This document shows positions 17,466-26,349 of a DNA stretch of 64,000 nt, in pieces (position 1 is the stretch's first letter; every line of letters begins with the position of its first letter). Made by a program: the position numbers and the translations under genes. Source of the stretch: Reddybacter sp041622675 (lineage in GTDB: Bacteria; Pseudomonadota; Gammaproteobacteria; Pseudomonadales; Porticoccaceae); the NCBI GenBank assembly GCA_041622675.1, contig JBFJYH010000004.1:36527-100526 (forward strand), read 5' to 3'. The notes beneath the pieces are model-generated. The model ran no database searches. It had not been told where the DNA came from and saw nothing but the letters and a program-made list of their open reading frames with translations.

Positions 17466-18520
17466 GGTGCGTCTTCCTGATTTATCGTCGCCCTCAATTG
17501 GGCCTTACCAGAGCCGAGCATGATACCAATCCAGGCGGTATCGGGATCACTTTCCAAAGCAATTTTAACCAGTATTGTCAGGGGAATAGACAACAGCATG
17601 CCCACAGGCCCAAGTACCCATCCCCAGAAAACTAGAGACAGAAAAACGACGAGGGGTGAGAGGTTTAAGCCTTTACCCATCCAGCGCGGTTCAATGACAT
17701 TGCCAATGACCAGATTGATTGTGACATAGGCAAAAGCGAGAAAACCAGCCTGACCCGGTCCAAGTTGAATCAAAGCCAATAAAACCGCAGGTATAGCCGC
17801 CAAAAAAGAGCCCACCGTCGGTACAAAATTGAGAAGAAAAGCCAGTAAAGCCCACATCACTGGATAATCTACACCTTGTGCCCACAACACCAGCAAGACA
17901 AGAAGCCCCGTCGCTAGGCTAAGCAAGGTTTTAATCGCGAGGTAGCGATTAACACTGCCACTAAAGTTTTTTAGGCTTTCTAGCGAACTCTCACTAGCAC
18001 CCCGTGCATTGAGTAACTTTTCCCGGAAACCTACCTCTTCAGCAAAAATAAAGATTACTGTAAGTAATATTAAAAAAGCATTCGTCATCACATTGCCAAA
18101 CGATGCCAGGGTATTTCCCGCTAGCTGCATCACGACATTAGGGTTGAAACTTTGTTGCCAAACAGCAGGATCCAGATTGACGCCTTTGCCCGCCAGCCAT
18201 CCCTGCACCTCACTACTTATTAACAACAAGCGTGCCTGATATTCAGGTAAATCGGCACGAAACTCCCTTATAGAAGAACCCACTACAGCACCGACTATCG
18301 CCCCTAGGCAAACCACCCCCAACACAATCAGCAAAATAGCTAAACCACTGGGTACGCGTCTGGATTTGAGCCAAACCAATAACGGCGAACAAATTAAGGC
18401 AATAAAAATTGAAAGCAAAAATGGCACTAGCAAGGGTTCGGCCGCTTTGAGCCCGGCGATGACAACGACGAAGGCTGCCCCAAAAAGGATAAACCGCGCC
18501 ACTGTAGACATGTCATTCAT
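17462..18520 (-). CDS. AI-2E family transporter-like membrane protein
   Basis: The 352-residue protein has about eight membrane segments and the typical layout of the AI-2E/PerM/YdiK family: two N-terminal helices, a cytoplasmic or periplasmic loop, and the conserved C-terminal segments GLNLSPLVVFLSLVFWGWV and GPVGMLLSIPLTI. The family includes proteins linked to autoinducer-2 export and sodium/proton antiport, and the substrate here cannot be read from sequence. Its ATG overlaps the stop of the small membrane protein gene upstream (TAATG) and its stop overlaps the methyltransferase start, so all three look like one operon. Confidence 0.88.
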   Translation of the reverse strand: MNDMSTVARFILFGAAFVVVIAGLKAAEPLLVPFLLSIFIALICSPLLVWLKSRRVPSGLAILLIVLGVVCLGAIVGAVVGSSIREFRADLPEYQARLLLISSEVQGWLAGKGVNLDPAVWQQSFNPNVVMQLAGNTLASFGNVMTNAFLILLTVIFIFAEEVGFREKLLNARGASESSLESLKNFSGSVNRYLAIKTLLSLATGLLVLLVLWAQGVDYPVMWALLAFLLNFVPTVGSFLAAIPAVLLALIQLGPGQAGFLAFAYVTINLVIGNVIEPRWMGKGLNLSPLVVFLSLVFWGWVLGPVGMLLSIPLTILVKIALESDPDTAWIGIMLGSGKAQLRATINQEDAP

Positions 18521-18915
18521 TAATCGAAATCCTGATGTTTAAGCTCTTCAAGAATTTGTTGGAGGGCCTGAGTACCTTCCTCTGTAAATAACGTAGCACT
18601 ACTCTCACCCACATATTCAGTCTCACCGAGATCTGAGCAACGCTGTTGAATGGCCTGTAAACGCTCACAATGGCGCAGCGGTATACCTATAAAAACGTGC
18701 CAGTCATTTTCCGTGGCATTGCCAGCGAGTACAAGCTCTAAAAGGGTAATGACATTGTTCTTGTTAGGACGGTAAACAGGTGCACCCAAGCGTAGAAATA
18801 CCCACAGCGCTATCGAGACAATGAGAAACGTTAATAGTAATGTCAGTACAAAGCTCATAACATCTTTACCGCCAATCGCGAAACCCTCCTTACTGTCACT
18901 TAATGGTCCATGCAT
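18520..18915 (-). CDS. Conserved small membrane protein of unknown function
   Basis: This 131-residue protein has one membrane helix (about residues 20-40) and a soluble domain with RPNKNNVITLLELVLAGNA and IPLRHCERLQAIQQRC. I recall similar proteins beside AI-2E transporters in Pseudomonas relatives but know no function. The start is uncertain: ATG at 18915 is used, but an ATG 19 codons later falls exactly before the membrane helix and would also make sense. The overlap with the AI-2E gene suggests the two proteins work together at the inner membrane. Confidence 0.65.
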   Translation of the reverse strand: MHGPLSDSKEGFAIGGKDVMSFVLTLLLTFLIVSIALWVFLRLGAPVYRPNKNNVITLLELVLAGNATENDWHVFIGIPLRHCERLQAIQQRCSDLGETEYVGESSATLFTEEGTQALQQILEELKHQDFD

Positions 18916-19111
18916 TATGATCCATTGCGTTTAAACGGTGCACGCTCTTAGCCCCGCCTCGCCGAACCCTACAGCAAACCATTGAGTCTCGCGATTAAAT
19001 ACCCACGATTTGCACCAAGAATAGCGCAGGTAAAAATAAGGCGTAGCATGACAAGAATAGCGTTTATCAAACACGTCTCCCCATAAAGCGCCGTCGCTAG
19101 AGGCGAAATAG

Positions 19112-22100
19112 CTAAGGCCGCGCCCCCCGAAGCTGAGCTTTACGCCACAAATAATAAACTGCAGGTAATACCAATAAAACCAGTAACAACGCACTAAACA
19201 TACCACCAACCATAGGCGCTGCGATGCGGCTCATAACTTCTGAGCCGGTACCGTCCCCTAACAAAATGGGTAATAATCCGCCAATAGTCGCCGCAACGGT
19301 CATCGTCACTGGCCGTACTCGCAGTCCAGCCCCACTTACAACAGCTTCCCTGAGTTTATCATCGTCAATGCTCTGCCCTTCCTGTTCACAGACTGTGACT
19401 GTTTCGTCCCAGGCCTGGTTAAGATAGACCAGCATAATCACACCGATCTCCACGGCCACACCCGCCAATGCAATAAAGCCAACCCCAACCGCAACAGAGA
19501 AGTTGTAACCGGCGAGATACATTAGCCATAAGCCACCGGCCACTGCCATCGGCAAAGTCCCCATTATAATGGCCACCTCCGTCATACTTCGAAAATTAGC
19601 GTACAGCAGTAAAATAATGACCATAAGGGTTAAAGGTACCACATAGGTGAGCTTTTCCTGGGCCCGCAACATGTATTCGTACTGACCTGACCAGGTTAGA
19701 GAATAGCCTGGAGGCAAGTTGATTTGCGCATTCACCGTCTGCTGCGCGTCTTGCACGTAGCTACCAATATCCACACCTTTAAGATCGATAAATGTCCAAC
19801 CATTGATCCGCGCATTTTCACTTTTAATGCCGGATGGACCATCTTCAATATACACGCGCGCCACATCCGCGAGGGCTATACGTTGACCGCGTGTCGTGAC
19901 AATGGGCAACAGTGCCAATTGCTCGACGGAATCTCGATACGCCTGGGGATAACGAATATTGACCGGGTAACGTTCCAAGCCTTCAACAGTTTGAGTAATG
20001 TTAACCCCACCAATGGCTGTAGCAATCACTTGCTGTACATCGGCAATGGTCAGCCCATAGCGTGCCGCACGCTCTCGATCAATATCCACCTTTATATAGC
20101 GCCCACCGGCAACACGTTCAGAATACACCGAGGCAGTACCCGGAACCGTTTTAAGAATAGACTCAAGTTGTAAACCAATCGCCTGTATTTCTTTTAATTG
20201 AGGTCCAGAAATTTTAACCCCCACAGGGGTTTTAATACCGGTGGCGAGCATGTCGATGCGGGTTTTAATGGGCATTACCCAGGCGTTGGTAATACCAGGG
20301 AATTGCAAACGCTCATCCAGCTCCTGACGGATTTTTTCTGCTGTCATGCCCTCGCGCCATTGATCGCGGTCTTTAAATTGAATAAACGTTTCTATCATCG
20401 TTAAAGGTGCAGGGTCAGTTGCACTCTCGGCCCGACCCATTTTGCCAAACACTGTTTTCACCTCTGGCACCGTGCGAATAAGCTTATCCGTTTGTTGCAG
20501 AAACTCTCTCGCTTTACCAATGGAAATACCAGGATAAGTGCTGGGCATATACATCAAATCACCCTCATCCAGTGGCGGAATAAATTCGCTACCAATTTGA
20601 CTGGCTGGCCATAAAGCCAGAAGCGTCAAGAAAAGGGCTGTCAATATTGTGATTTTTGGGGCACGCAGTACCTGCCTTAAAGCCGGCATATAGAGCTTCG
20701 TTAAGTAACGATTGAGAGGGTTTTTATACGCAGCTCGCACTTTGCCACGTACAAAATAGCCAAGTAACACGGGCACAAGGGTAATCGCCAACACCGCAGA
20801 TGCCGCCATCGCATAGGTTTTGGTGTAGGCAAGAGGGGCAAACATTCGTCCCTCCTGGGCCTCAAGAGCAAAAACAGGGAGAAAACTGACGGTAATAATC
20901 AGCAAACTGAAAAACAATGATGGCCCAACTTCACTGGCCGAGGTCGCAACAATTTGCCAACGATTTTGATCAGTGAGAGCTTTGCCTTCCATCTGCTTGT
21001 GCATATTTTCGATCATCACAATAGCGCCATCAATCATCACGCCAATGGCAATCGCAATACCGCCCAGCGACATAATATTGGCATTAATACCCTGTAAGTA
21101 CATGATGATAAACGCCGTTAAAATACCCACCGGCAAACTGATAATTGCAACTAAAGAAGAGCGAATATGGAATAAGAAAACCATACAGACCACTGCCACC
21201 ATGGCAAACTCTTCGAGTAATTTATGCCAAAGATTATCCACCGCCCTGCCAATAAGACCGGAGCGATCGTAAACAGTGATAATGTCAACGCCCTCTGGTA
21301 GGCCAAGCCTTAGCTCTTCCAGCTTGTTTTTAACGCCATTAATCGTCTGTTGCGCATTGTCACCATAGCGCATCACCACAATACCACCGACCACTTCTCC
21401 CTCGCCGTTGAGTTCCGCAATACCCCGGCGCATCTGTGGCCCCAGATTAATATCGGCAATATCTCGCAGCAATAAAGGCGTTCCTTTGACATTCATACCC
21501 AGGGGAATGCTTTCAAGATCAGCACGGTTTTTTAAATAACCACTGACGCTAACCATGTATTCCGCCTCGCCCATTTCAACCACCGAGGCACCAATTTCCT
21601 GGTTACTGCGCTGCACCGCCTGTTGAATATGGCTGAGAGGAATACCAAAGGCGCGGAGTTTCTCCGGGTCCACCTTGACCTGATATTGTTTGACCATGCC
21701 CCCGACCGCTGCGACTTCAGAGACACCAGGCACAGTCTGTAATTCATACTTTAAAAACCAGTCCTGTAGGCTACGTAACTGGCTAATATCGTGTTTGCCG
21801 GTTTTATCCATCAGGGCGTAAATATAAATCCAGCCTACTCCGGTGGCATCTGGCCCTAATTGGGGCTTGGCCGTCGTTGGTAACGTCGGTGCTACCTGAC
21901 TCAAATACTCAAGTACCCGGCTGCGGGCCCAGTACAAATCAGTATCGTCATCAAAAATCACATAAATATAAGAATCACCAAAAAAAGAGTAACCCCTCAC
22001 CGTTTTTGCGCCGGGCACAGATAGCATCGCCGTGGTCAGTGGGTAAGTCACCTGGTCTTCTACCACCTGAGGAGCCTGACCAGGGTAGGCGGTTTTAATA

Positions 22101-22243
22101 ATGACCTGTACATCGGAGAGATCGGGTATCGCATCAATCGGCGTATTTTTAAGGGAAAACAAGCCTGCACCTGCTAATACCAGCGCACCGATCACCACGA
22201 ACAAACGATTATTAATAGACCATCGAATAATTTTTTCTATCAT
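19112..22243 (-). CDS. cusA: Cu(I)/Ag(I) efflux RND transporter CusA
   Basis: CusA is the inner-membrane proton-driven pump of the Cus tripartite exporter. The 1043-residue protein has the RND two-repeat layout with 12 membrane helices. The heavy-metal signature in helix four shows an aspartate and glutamate in GVMIDGAIVMIENMHK. The MPSTYPGIS, RIDMLATGIKTP and GGRYIKVDIDRE segments match CusA-type pumps rather than the CzcA or drug-pump branches, so copper or silver is the likely substrate. It follows cusB by 11 bases and is last in a cusC-cusB-cusA operon. The 196 bases beyond its stop hold no gene. Confidence 0.93.
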   Translation of the reverse strand: MIEKIIRWSINNRLFVVIGALVLAGAGLFSLKNTPIDAIPDLSDVQVIIKTAYPGQAPQVVEDQVTYPLTTAMLSVPGAKTVRGYSFFGDSYIYVIFDDDTDLYWARSRVLEYLSQVAPTLPTTAKPQLGPDATGVGWIYIYALMDKTGKHDISQLRSLQDWFLKYELQTVPGVSEVAAVGGMVKQYQVKVDPEKLRAFGIPLSHIQQAVQRSNQEIGASVVEMGEAEYMVSVSGYLKNRADLESIPLGMNVKGTPLLLRDIADINLGPQMRRGIAELNGEGEVVGGIVVMRYGDNAQQTINGVKNKLEELRLGLPEGVDIITVYDRSGLIGRAVDNLWHKLLEEFAMVAVVCMVFLFHIRSSLVAIISLPVGILTAFIIMYLQGINANIMSLGGIAIAIGVMIDGAIVMIENMHKQMEGKALTDQNRWQIVATSASEVGPSLFFSLLIITVSFLPVFALEAQEGRMFAPLAYTKTYAMAASAVLAITLVPVLLGYFVRGKVRAAYKNPLNRYLTKLYMPALRQVLRAPKITILTALFLTLLALWPASQIGSEFIPPLDEGDLMYMPSTYPGISIGKAREFLQQTDKLIRTVPEVKTVFGKMGRAESATDPAPLTMIETFIQFKDRDQWREGMTAEKIRQELDERLQFPGITNAWVMPIKTRIDMLATGIKTPVGVKISGPQLKEIQAIGLQLESILKTVPGTASVYSERVAGGRYIKVDIDRERAARYGLTIADVQQVIATAIGGVNITQTVEGLERYPVNIRYPQAYRDSVEQLALLPIVTTRGQRIALADVARVYIEDGPSGIKSENARINGWTFIDLKGVDIGSYVQDAQQTVNAQINLPPGYSLTWSGQYEYMLRAQEKLTYVVPLTLMVIILLLYANFRSMTEVAIIMGTLPMAVAGGLWLMYLAGYNFSVAVGVGFIALAGVAVEIGVIMLVYLNQAWDETVTVCEQEGQSIDDDKLREAVVSGAGLRVRPVTMTVAATIGGLLPILLGDGTGSEVMSRIAAPMVGGMFSALLLVLLVLPAVYYLWRKAQLRGARP

Positions 22244-22254
22244 TCTCTGTATCC

Positions 22255-23463
22255 TCAGTCTCTAGCCATACGCTGAAAATCGGACTCAATACTGGATTCA
22301 GAATCCAGCAGAAAATGCGCTGAGGTCACGACCTTGTCACCTTCTTCAATACCTTTGAGGATTTCTGCCTCGCCGCGACCTATGCGTCCCAGGGTTACTG
22401 TCACAGATTTAAAACGACCCTCCCCCAGAGCCAGGACCACCCGGTTTTGACTGCCTGTGCGAATTAACGCTTGCCGGGGAACTTGCAGAGTCGGGGTCGA
22501 TTCACCGCTGTGAATAATTACCTGGGCAAACATATTGGGTTTGAGCAGACCACCCATATTGGCAAAGCGTAAACGCACTCGCACCGTTCGAGTTTCGTTA
22601 TCGAGAATGGGGTAAATATAATCGACCTGCCCCTGCCACTCTTCCCCCGGCAAATAATCCAGTGACATCGTCACCGCATTACCTACAGCTAGAGCGCCGG
22701 CTTGTCGCTCAAAAACTTCGGCGGTGACCCATACTTCATCGAGAGCCCCAACTGACATTAGCGCCGTACCGGGTTTAACAAACATGCCTTCTCTCACACC
22801 CAGATTCGAGATAACCCCCTCCTGGGGTGAATACACAATGATGGTTTTTGACGGCAGGCGAGTTTTTTTTAAGGCATCAATTTGCGCCTGCGCTACTTGT
22901 AAAGTCTGCAAGCGCTCTTCTCCAGCGCGAATCAAGCGTTGATTACCCCGTTGCAAGGCAAGGACAAACTCTTCCTGAGCCGACACCAGTTTTGGTGAGT
23001 ACATGGCATATAAGGGTTGTCCAGCCTGCACTGACTCGCCCTCTGACTTGACATAAAGTTTCTCTAACCAGCCTTCAACCCGAGGGTGAATATGAATCAA
23101 ACGATCCTCATCAAACCCCACATAGCCGACTGTATTAATCGCCATATTAAAAGGTTTAAATTGAACCGCCGCCGTGCGCACACCCAGGTTATTTTCAACC
23201 TCTGGGGATATTGTCACTGCGCCAGCGCTTCCTTTCGTCTGCTCTGCATAGACAGGCACTAATTCCATGCCCATCGGTGATAAACCCGGCTCATCGCGCC
23301 GGTAGTTGGCGTCCATTGGTGCTTGCCAATAAAGAGGCTCATTGGACTGGCGTGCCGTTTCATCAGGTTTGGCCACCTGCCAATTAAAATAATTCGCACC
23401 AACAATAAAGCCGCCAACAACACCAAGCGATAAGGTAATGAAAAAAATCCCGCTATTTTTCAT
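22255..23463 (-). CDS. cusB: Periplasmic adaptor CusB with heavy-metal-binding domain
   Basis: CusB links CusA to the outer-membrane channel and passes metal to the pump. The 402-residue protein has an N-terminal membrane anchor (about 5-25), then a short heavy-metal-binding domain at about 45-72 with methionines M50, M64 and M66, then the lipoyl-like, beta-barrel and membrane-proximal domains of the membrane-fusion family. Its ATG overlaps the cusC stop (ATGA), consistent with translational coupling. Methionine-rich binding is what the Cu(I)/Ag(I) branch uses. Confidence 0.92.
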   Translation of the reverse strand: MKNSGIFFITLSLGVVGGFIVGANYFNWQVAKPDETARQSNEPLYWQAPMDANYRRDEPGLSPMGMELVPVYAEQTKGSAGAVTISPEVENNLGVRTAAVQFKPFNMAINTVGYVGFDEDRLIHIHPRVEGWLEKLYVKSEGESVQAGQPLYAMYSPKLVSAQEEFVLALQRGNQRLIRAGEERLQTLQVAQAQIDALKKTRLPSKTIIVYSPQEGVISNLGVREGMFVKPGTALMSVGALDEVWVTAEVFERQAGALAVGNAVTMSLDYLPGEEWQGQVDYIYPILDNETRTVRVRLRFANMGGLLKPNMFAQVIIHSGESTPTLQVPRQALIRTGSQNRVVLALGEGRFKSVTVTLGRIGRGEAEILKGIEEGDKVVTSAHFLLDSESSIESDFQRMARD

Positions 23464-24779
23464 TCTAATTCTCCCTCCAATAAATCAACTACACTGTTAG
23501 GCACAATAAAATATTGCATTTTTGCCAGTGCTTTTTGACGTTCGACCTTGAGCTGCAAAGCCATAATCCGAGTATTTAACTCAGCAATGCGGGCGCGTAT
23601 CACTTCGGCAAAATCACCACCGTCAGAAGTGTAAGCCGCCAGGATAGCGTCGGCCTGATCGTGTACCTGCGGCAACAAGTCATCCTGGTAACGTGTTAAA
23701 CGTTCATCTAAGCGTCGTAATTCTGCGGTTGCTTGTTCGAAGCCCGCCATCAATTCGCGCAATAGTAGATCCCGTTTCGTTTGGGCAGCCGCTCGTCGAT
23801 CACTGGCTGCTGAAACGCGACGATCTTGCCGATTGGCCGTAAATAGTGGCAAGTCAACGGTAAAAGCCATGGAAACAAAATCTGTGCGATCATCTCCCCC
23901 CGGTTCATCTTCACGATAGGCATAGGCCGCATTGACACCCCACTCCGGTTTATATTGCTGACGGGCCAGTTCTATTCCGGTGGTAATAACGGCGATATCG
24001 CGGTCAAGTGCCTGCACTCGGGGGTGTTTGACAATATGCGCCTGCGTCTGGTGTTTATCGTCAAAATCGTTGGGCATCAAGACATTGGTTTGAAGATTGT
24101 CGGGTAAGCCTCTCTTCAAAAGTGCTGTAGGCAACCACTCACCGAGTGCCTGTTGCGCAACATCGTGATCTTGCCAAAGTCTACTCAGCCGATCATCAAG
24201 TCTGCCCAGTTCGAATTCAGCGCGAATCACATCTCGCTGGCGAGTCGAACCCGATGTACTCGTGTAATTGGCGTGGGCGACATCAACCAACTGCTCAAAT
24301 AAATGCCGATTGTTTTCAATTAAGGCCACGCTCTGGCGAGCCAGAAAAGCGTCAAACCAGAGCAAACTAACTTGCAAGATGACCCGCGCTTTTCTATCTG
24401 CGCGCAAAAACGGATAAGCAGAGCTTTGTTGACGTTTCTGTTGACGCTTTAATTGCAAGGTATCGCCACGGGGAAAACCTTGCGCAAGCGCCACTCTAAA
24501 CTGACTCATTGGCTCCTGATCAAAATTAAACGTATCCGTCGCCAAATTAAGCAATCCAACACTTAAGCTCGGATCAGGTAATTCACCATCGGCAATACTT
24601 TCTGCCAGCAAGGCCCGTTCGTTAAGCTCACTGCCCTTTATCCAGGGGTCGTTGTTAACGGCATGGTGGATGGCTTGCTGTAGACTCAGTGTAGGCTGAG
24701 GGGAAATAGCCGGCTCTGCCCAGCCCTTGCTAATAAGACCTAGCGATATTAGCGCCAAACCCATAACTACATTTTTCAT
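23460..24779 (-). CDS. cusC: TolC-family outer-membrane channel of the Cus system
   Basis: This is the outer-membrane factor of the tripartite pump, with the two repeated helical-hairpin blocks of the TolC family (439 residues). The N-terminal signal peptide has no lipobox cysteine, unlike E. coli CusC, so it is probably not lipidated. It precedes cusB and cusA and overlaps cusB by four bases. The gene symbol rests on its place in the operon more than on sequence detail. Confidence 0.87.
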   Translation of the reverse strand: MKNVVMGLALISLGLISKGWAEPAISPQPTLSLQQAIHHAVNNDPWIKGSELNERALLAESIADGELPDPSLSVGLLNLATDTFNFDQEPMSQFRVALAQGFPRGDTLQLKRQQKRQQSSAYPFLRADRKARVILQVSLLWFDAFLARQSVALIENNRHLFEQLVDVAHANYTSTSGSTRQRDVIRAEFELGRLDDRLSRLWQDHDVAQQALGEWLPTALLKRGLPDNLQTNVLMPNDFDDKHQTQAHIVKHPRVQALDRDIAVITTGIELARQQYKPEWGVNAAYAYREDEPGGDDRTDFVSMAFTVDLPLFTANRQDRRVSAASDRRAAAQTKRDLLLRELMAGFEQATAELRRLDERLTRYQDDLLPQVHDQADAILAAYTSDGGDFAEVIRARIAELNTRIMALQLKVERQKALAKMQYFIVPNSVVDLLEGELE

Positions 24780-24932
24780 TTCTACTCTCGATATTACTTT
24801 TATTAACCACTACGCCACCCAAAGAAGTGAGTAAACAGCTAATAATTTGATGCGACCGCCAAGTAGCGGTTGACATAATCAGGAGCGAAATAACAGCTCC
24901 CACTATCCAGTAGCACCTATGCGCAGGCGCAA

Positions 24933-25439
24933 CTATCTTGCCTTAGTGGGAAATGGGGGGCGAAACAGGGGGCTACGAGTGGCAACGGTGCTTTGAAAGG
25001 CCGACTCAGCCAAAGCAGCGTTAGAGGTAAAAAAGGTTGATGACGTCAAGTTATTCGGCAAATAGACAGAGCACAAACCCGGGCAGCAATCACACTCTGC
25101 TTGGCAATCTTCTGCCGAACTACTAGTGGTTTTATCGAGACTGGTTTTATCCATAGCCATTACATGGCGTGGACTGGTTTCACCTACCAGCATGACACTA
25201 TGATCGGTGTCTTTCTTCACTTTAGAGGTAGGAGCAGTCGAGTCACTGCTAGCAATGTTGGTATCCATGACATCGTGACGCACAGCCATCCCAGCCTGAA
25301 CTGGATTAAGAGAGACAAAGACAAATAATAGTGCCAGTCCATACGACAAGAAATGCTTGATAGACGGCAAATTGGCGCCCTTCGATTGATGATTAGATGT
25401 ATTGTCTTGGGTCATGTCAGATAAGTAGAGCACAGTCAT
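24933..25439 (-). CDS. Exported small protein with a Cys cluster, upstream of cusCBA
   Basis: The 168-residue product has a hydrophobic segment that looks like a signal peptide ending near VQA, a polar, Ser/Thr/Asp-rich middle part with several Met and His residues, and a cysteine cluster CQAECDCCPGLC (C112, C116, C118, C119, C123 from this start). The end LFRPPFPTKAR resembles small proteins found ahead of Cu-efflux genes in other gammaproteobacteria, as far as I recall. Metal binding in the periplasm is therefore plausible but unproven. The start is uncertain: ATG at 25439 has no good ribosome site, ATG at 25415 is possible, and a TTG near the signal peptide has AAGGG before it. It is 153 bases from cusC on the same strand. 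Confidence 0.6.
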   Translation of the reverse strand: MTVLYLSDMTQDNTSNHQSKGANLPSIKHFLSYGLALLFVFVSLNPVQAGMAVRHDVMDTNIASSDSTAPTSKVKKDTDHSVMLVGETSPRHVMAMDKTSLDKTTSSSAEDCQAECDCCPGLCSVYLPNNLTSSTFFTSNAALAESAFQSTVATRSPLFRPPFPTKAR

Positions 25440-26349
25440 AAACAAGGATTCAAGGCCGTCATCATCAGTTCTCTAAAAATCAATTATTTGTCACTATAGC
25501 CAAAGTTTTGACTCCCAACAGCTGAACTCGAATCCCACACCGGCAACCAAAATGAAGAATGATGGGCATACCCCTCTTCTCTAACCCTCTCAAAGTGCTT
25601 ACGCCATCAGCGCCTTATAGCTAAAAGATTGAAAAAAAACGTATCACCACTATTTATGGCATTAACACCCATCCGAGCTACTTCTAATAAACACACAAGC
25701 ATGACTTGCGGCGAGCTCGTGCCATCCACTTAGCACTAAAGCGCTCTCTATTAGATCAATAACGTATACCGCCGGGTTATTTGATAAATTATAAACACAT
25801 CTTTAAAACAGCCCATAACCCAACACTTCGAAATAGCACACTGATCAATGACGGATTGTCGATAAACCCCGCCCTTTCCGTCGAATATCGACAAGCCACC
25901 ATCACGTTGCCTATTTTCCTGCTCATAAAACCCCAAAAATTCAGTTTGTAGCCGCAGTTATCGCTCAAAGTTCAGGTTTATTCTTCCGCTCGAGACGATC
26001 TCTAACAGTGTGTCCCATGAATACGAAGTTGTTTAAAGTTAATACTAATTTGGTCTAAACATTGACGGGATATTCATTTCGTTTAACACCTTTGTCTGCC
26101 TCATCTTTTAGTCATCTATGCTCAACAAGGCCTAAACTCCAGTCACAGTGGCGTTTTTGGGATAACTGGGTCAATGCCACTTGGGACTTGACTGTCAGAG
26201 TCGACCTGTAAACACCCAGAGCTAACAACATTTATGTTGCTAATACCTCGACTAGTACCGAGATTTTCAAGCTTCCTCGACCTATGGTAAATAAAAACGG
26301 TCTGATTAAGTTGCACAGTAATAAATATTCATATACGCAGGATGCAATT
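25440..26349. other. Gene-free stretch between the copper locus and the metalloprotease
   Basis: About 0.9 kb with no frame I can support as a gene. A 61-codon minus-strand frame (25751-25936) lacks a ribosome site and any recognisable motif. The stretch contains a nine-base inverted repeat (25856-25864 and 25886-25894) and otherwise nothing I recognise. It may hold the promoters of the divergent genes on both sides. Confidence 0.6.
25856..25894. repeat. Nine-base inverted repeat in the gene-free stretch
   Basis: TTGTCGATA at 25856-25864 is exactly complementary to TATCGACAA at 25886-25894, with 21 bases between. The spacing suits either a regulator site or a chance match. Confidence 0.5.

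Noticed and set aside
18931..19209. 92-codon minus-strand frame after cusA
   Set aside because: It overlaps the end of cusA in another frame, and its hydrophobic Tyr/Trp-rich composition is typical of a shadow frame.
24869..24874. TTGACA on the plus strand upstream of cusC
   Set aside because: No -10 box at suitable distance and no plus-strand gene follows.
25751..25936. 61-codon minus-strand frame in the gene-free stretch
   Set aside because: No ribosome site, no motif and no neighbour link; judged chance.
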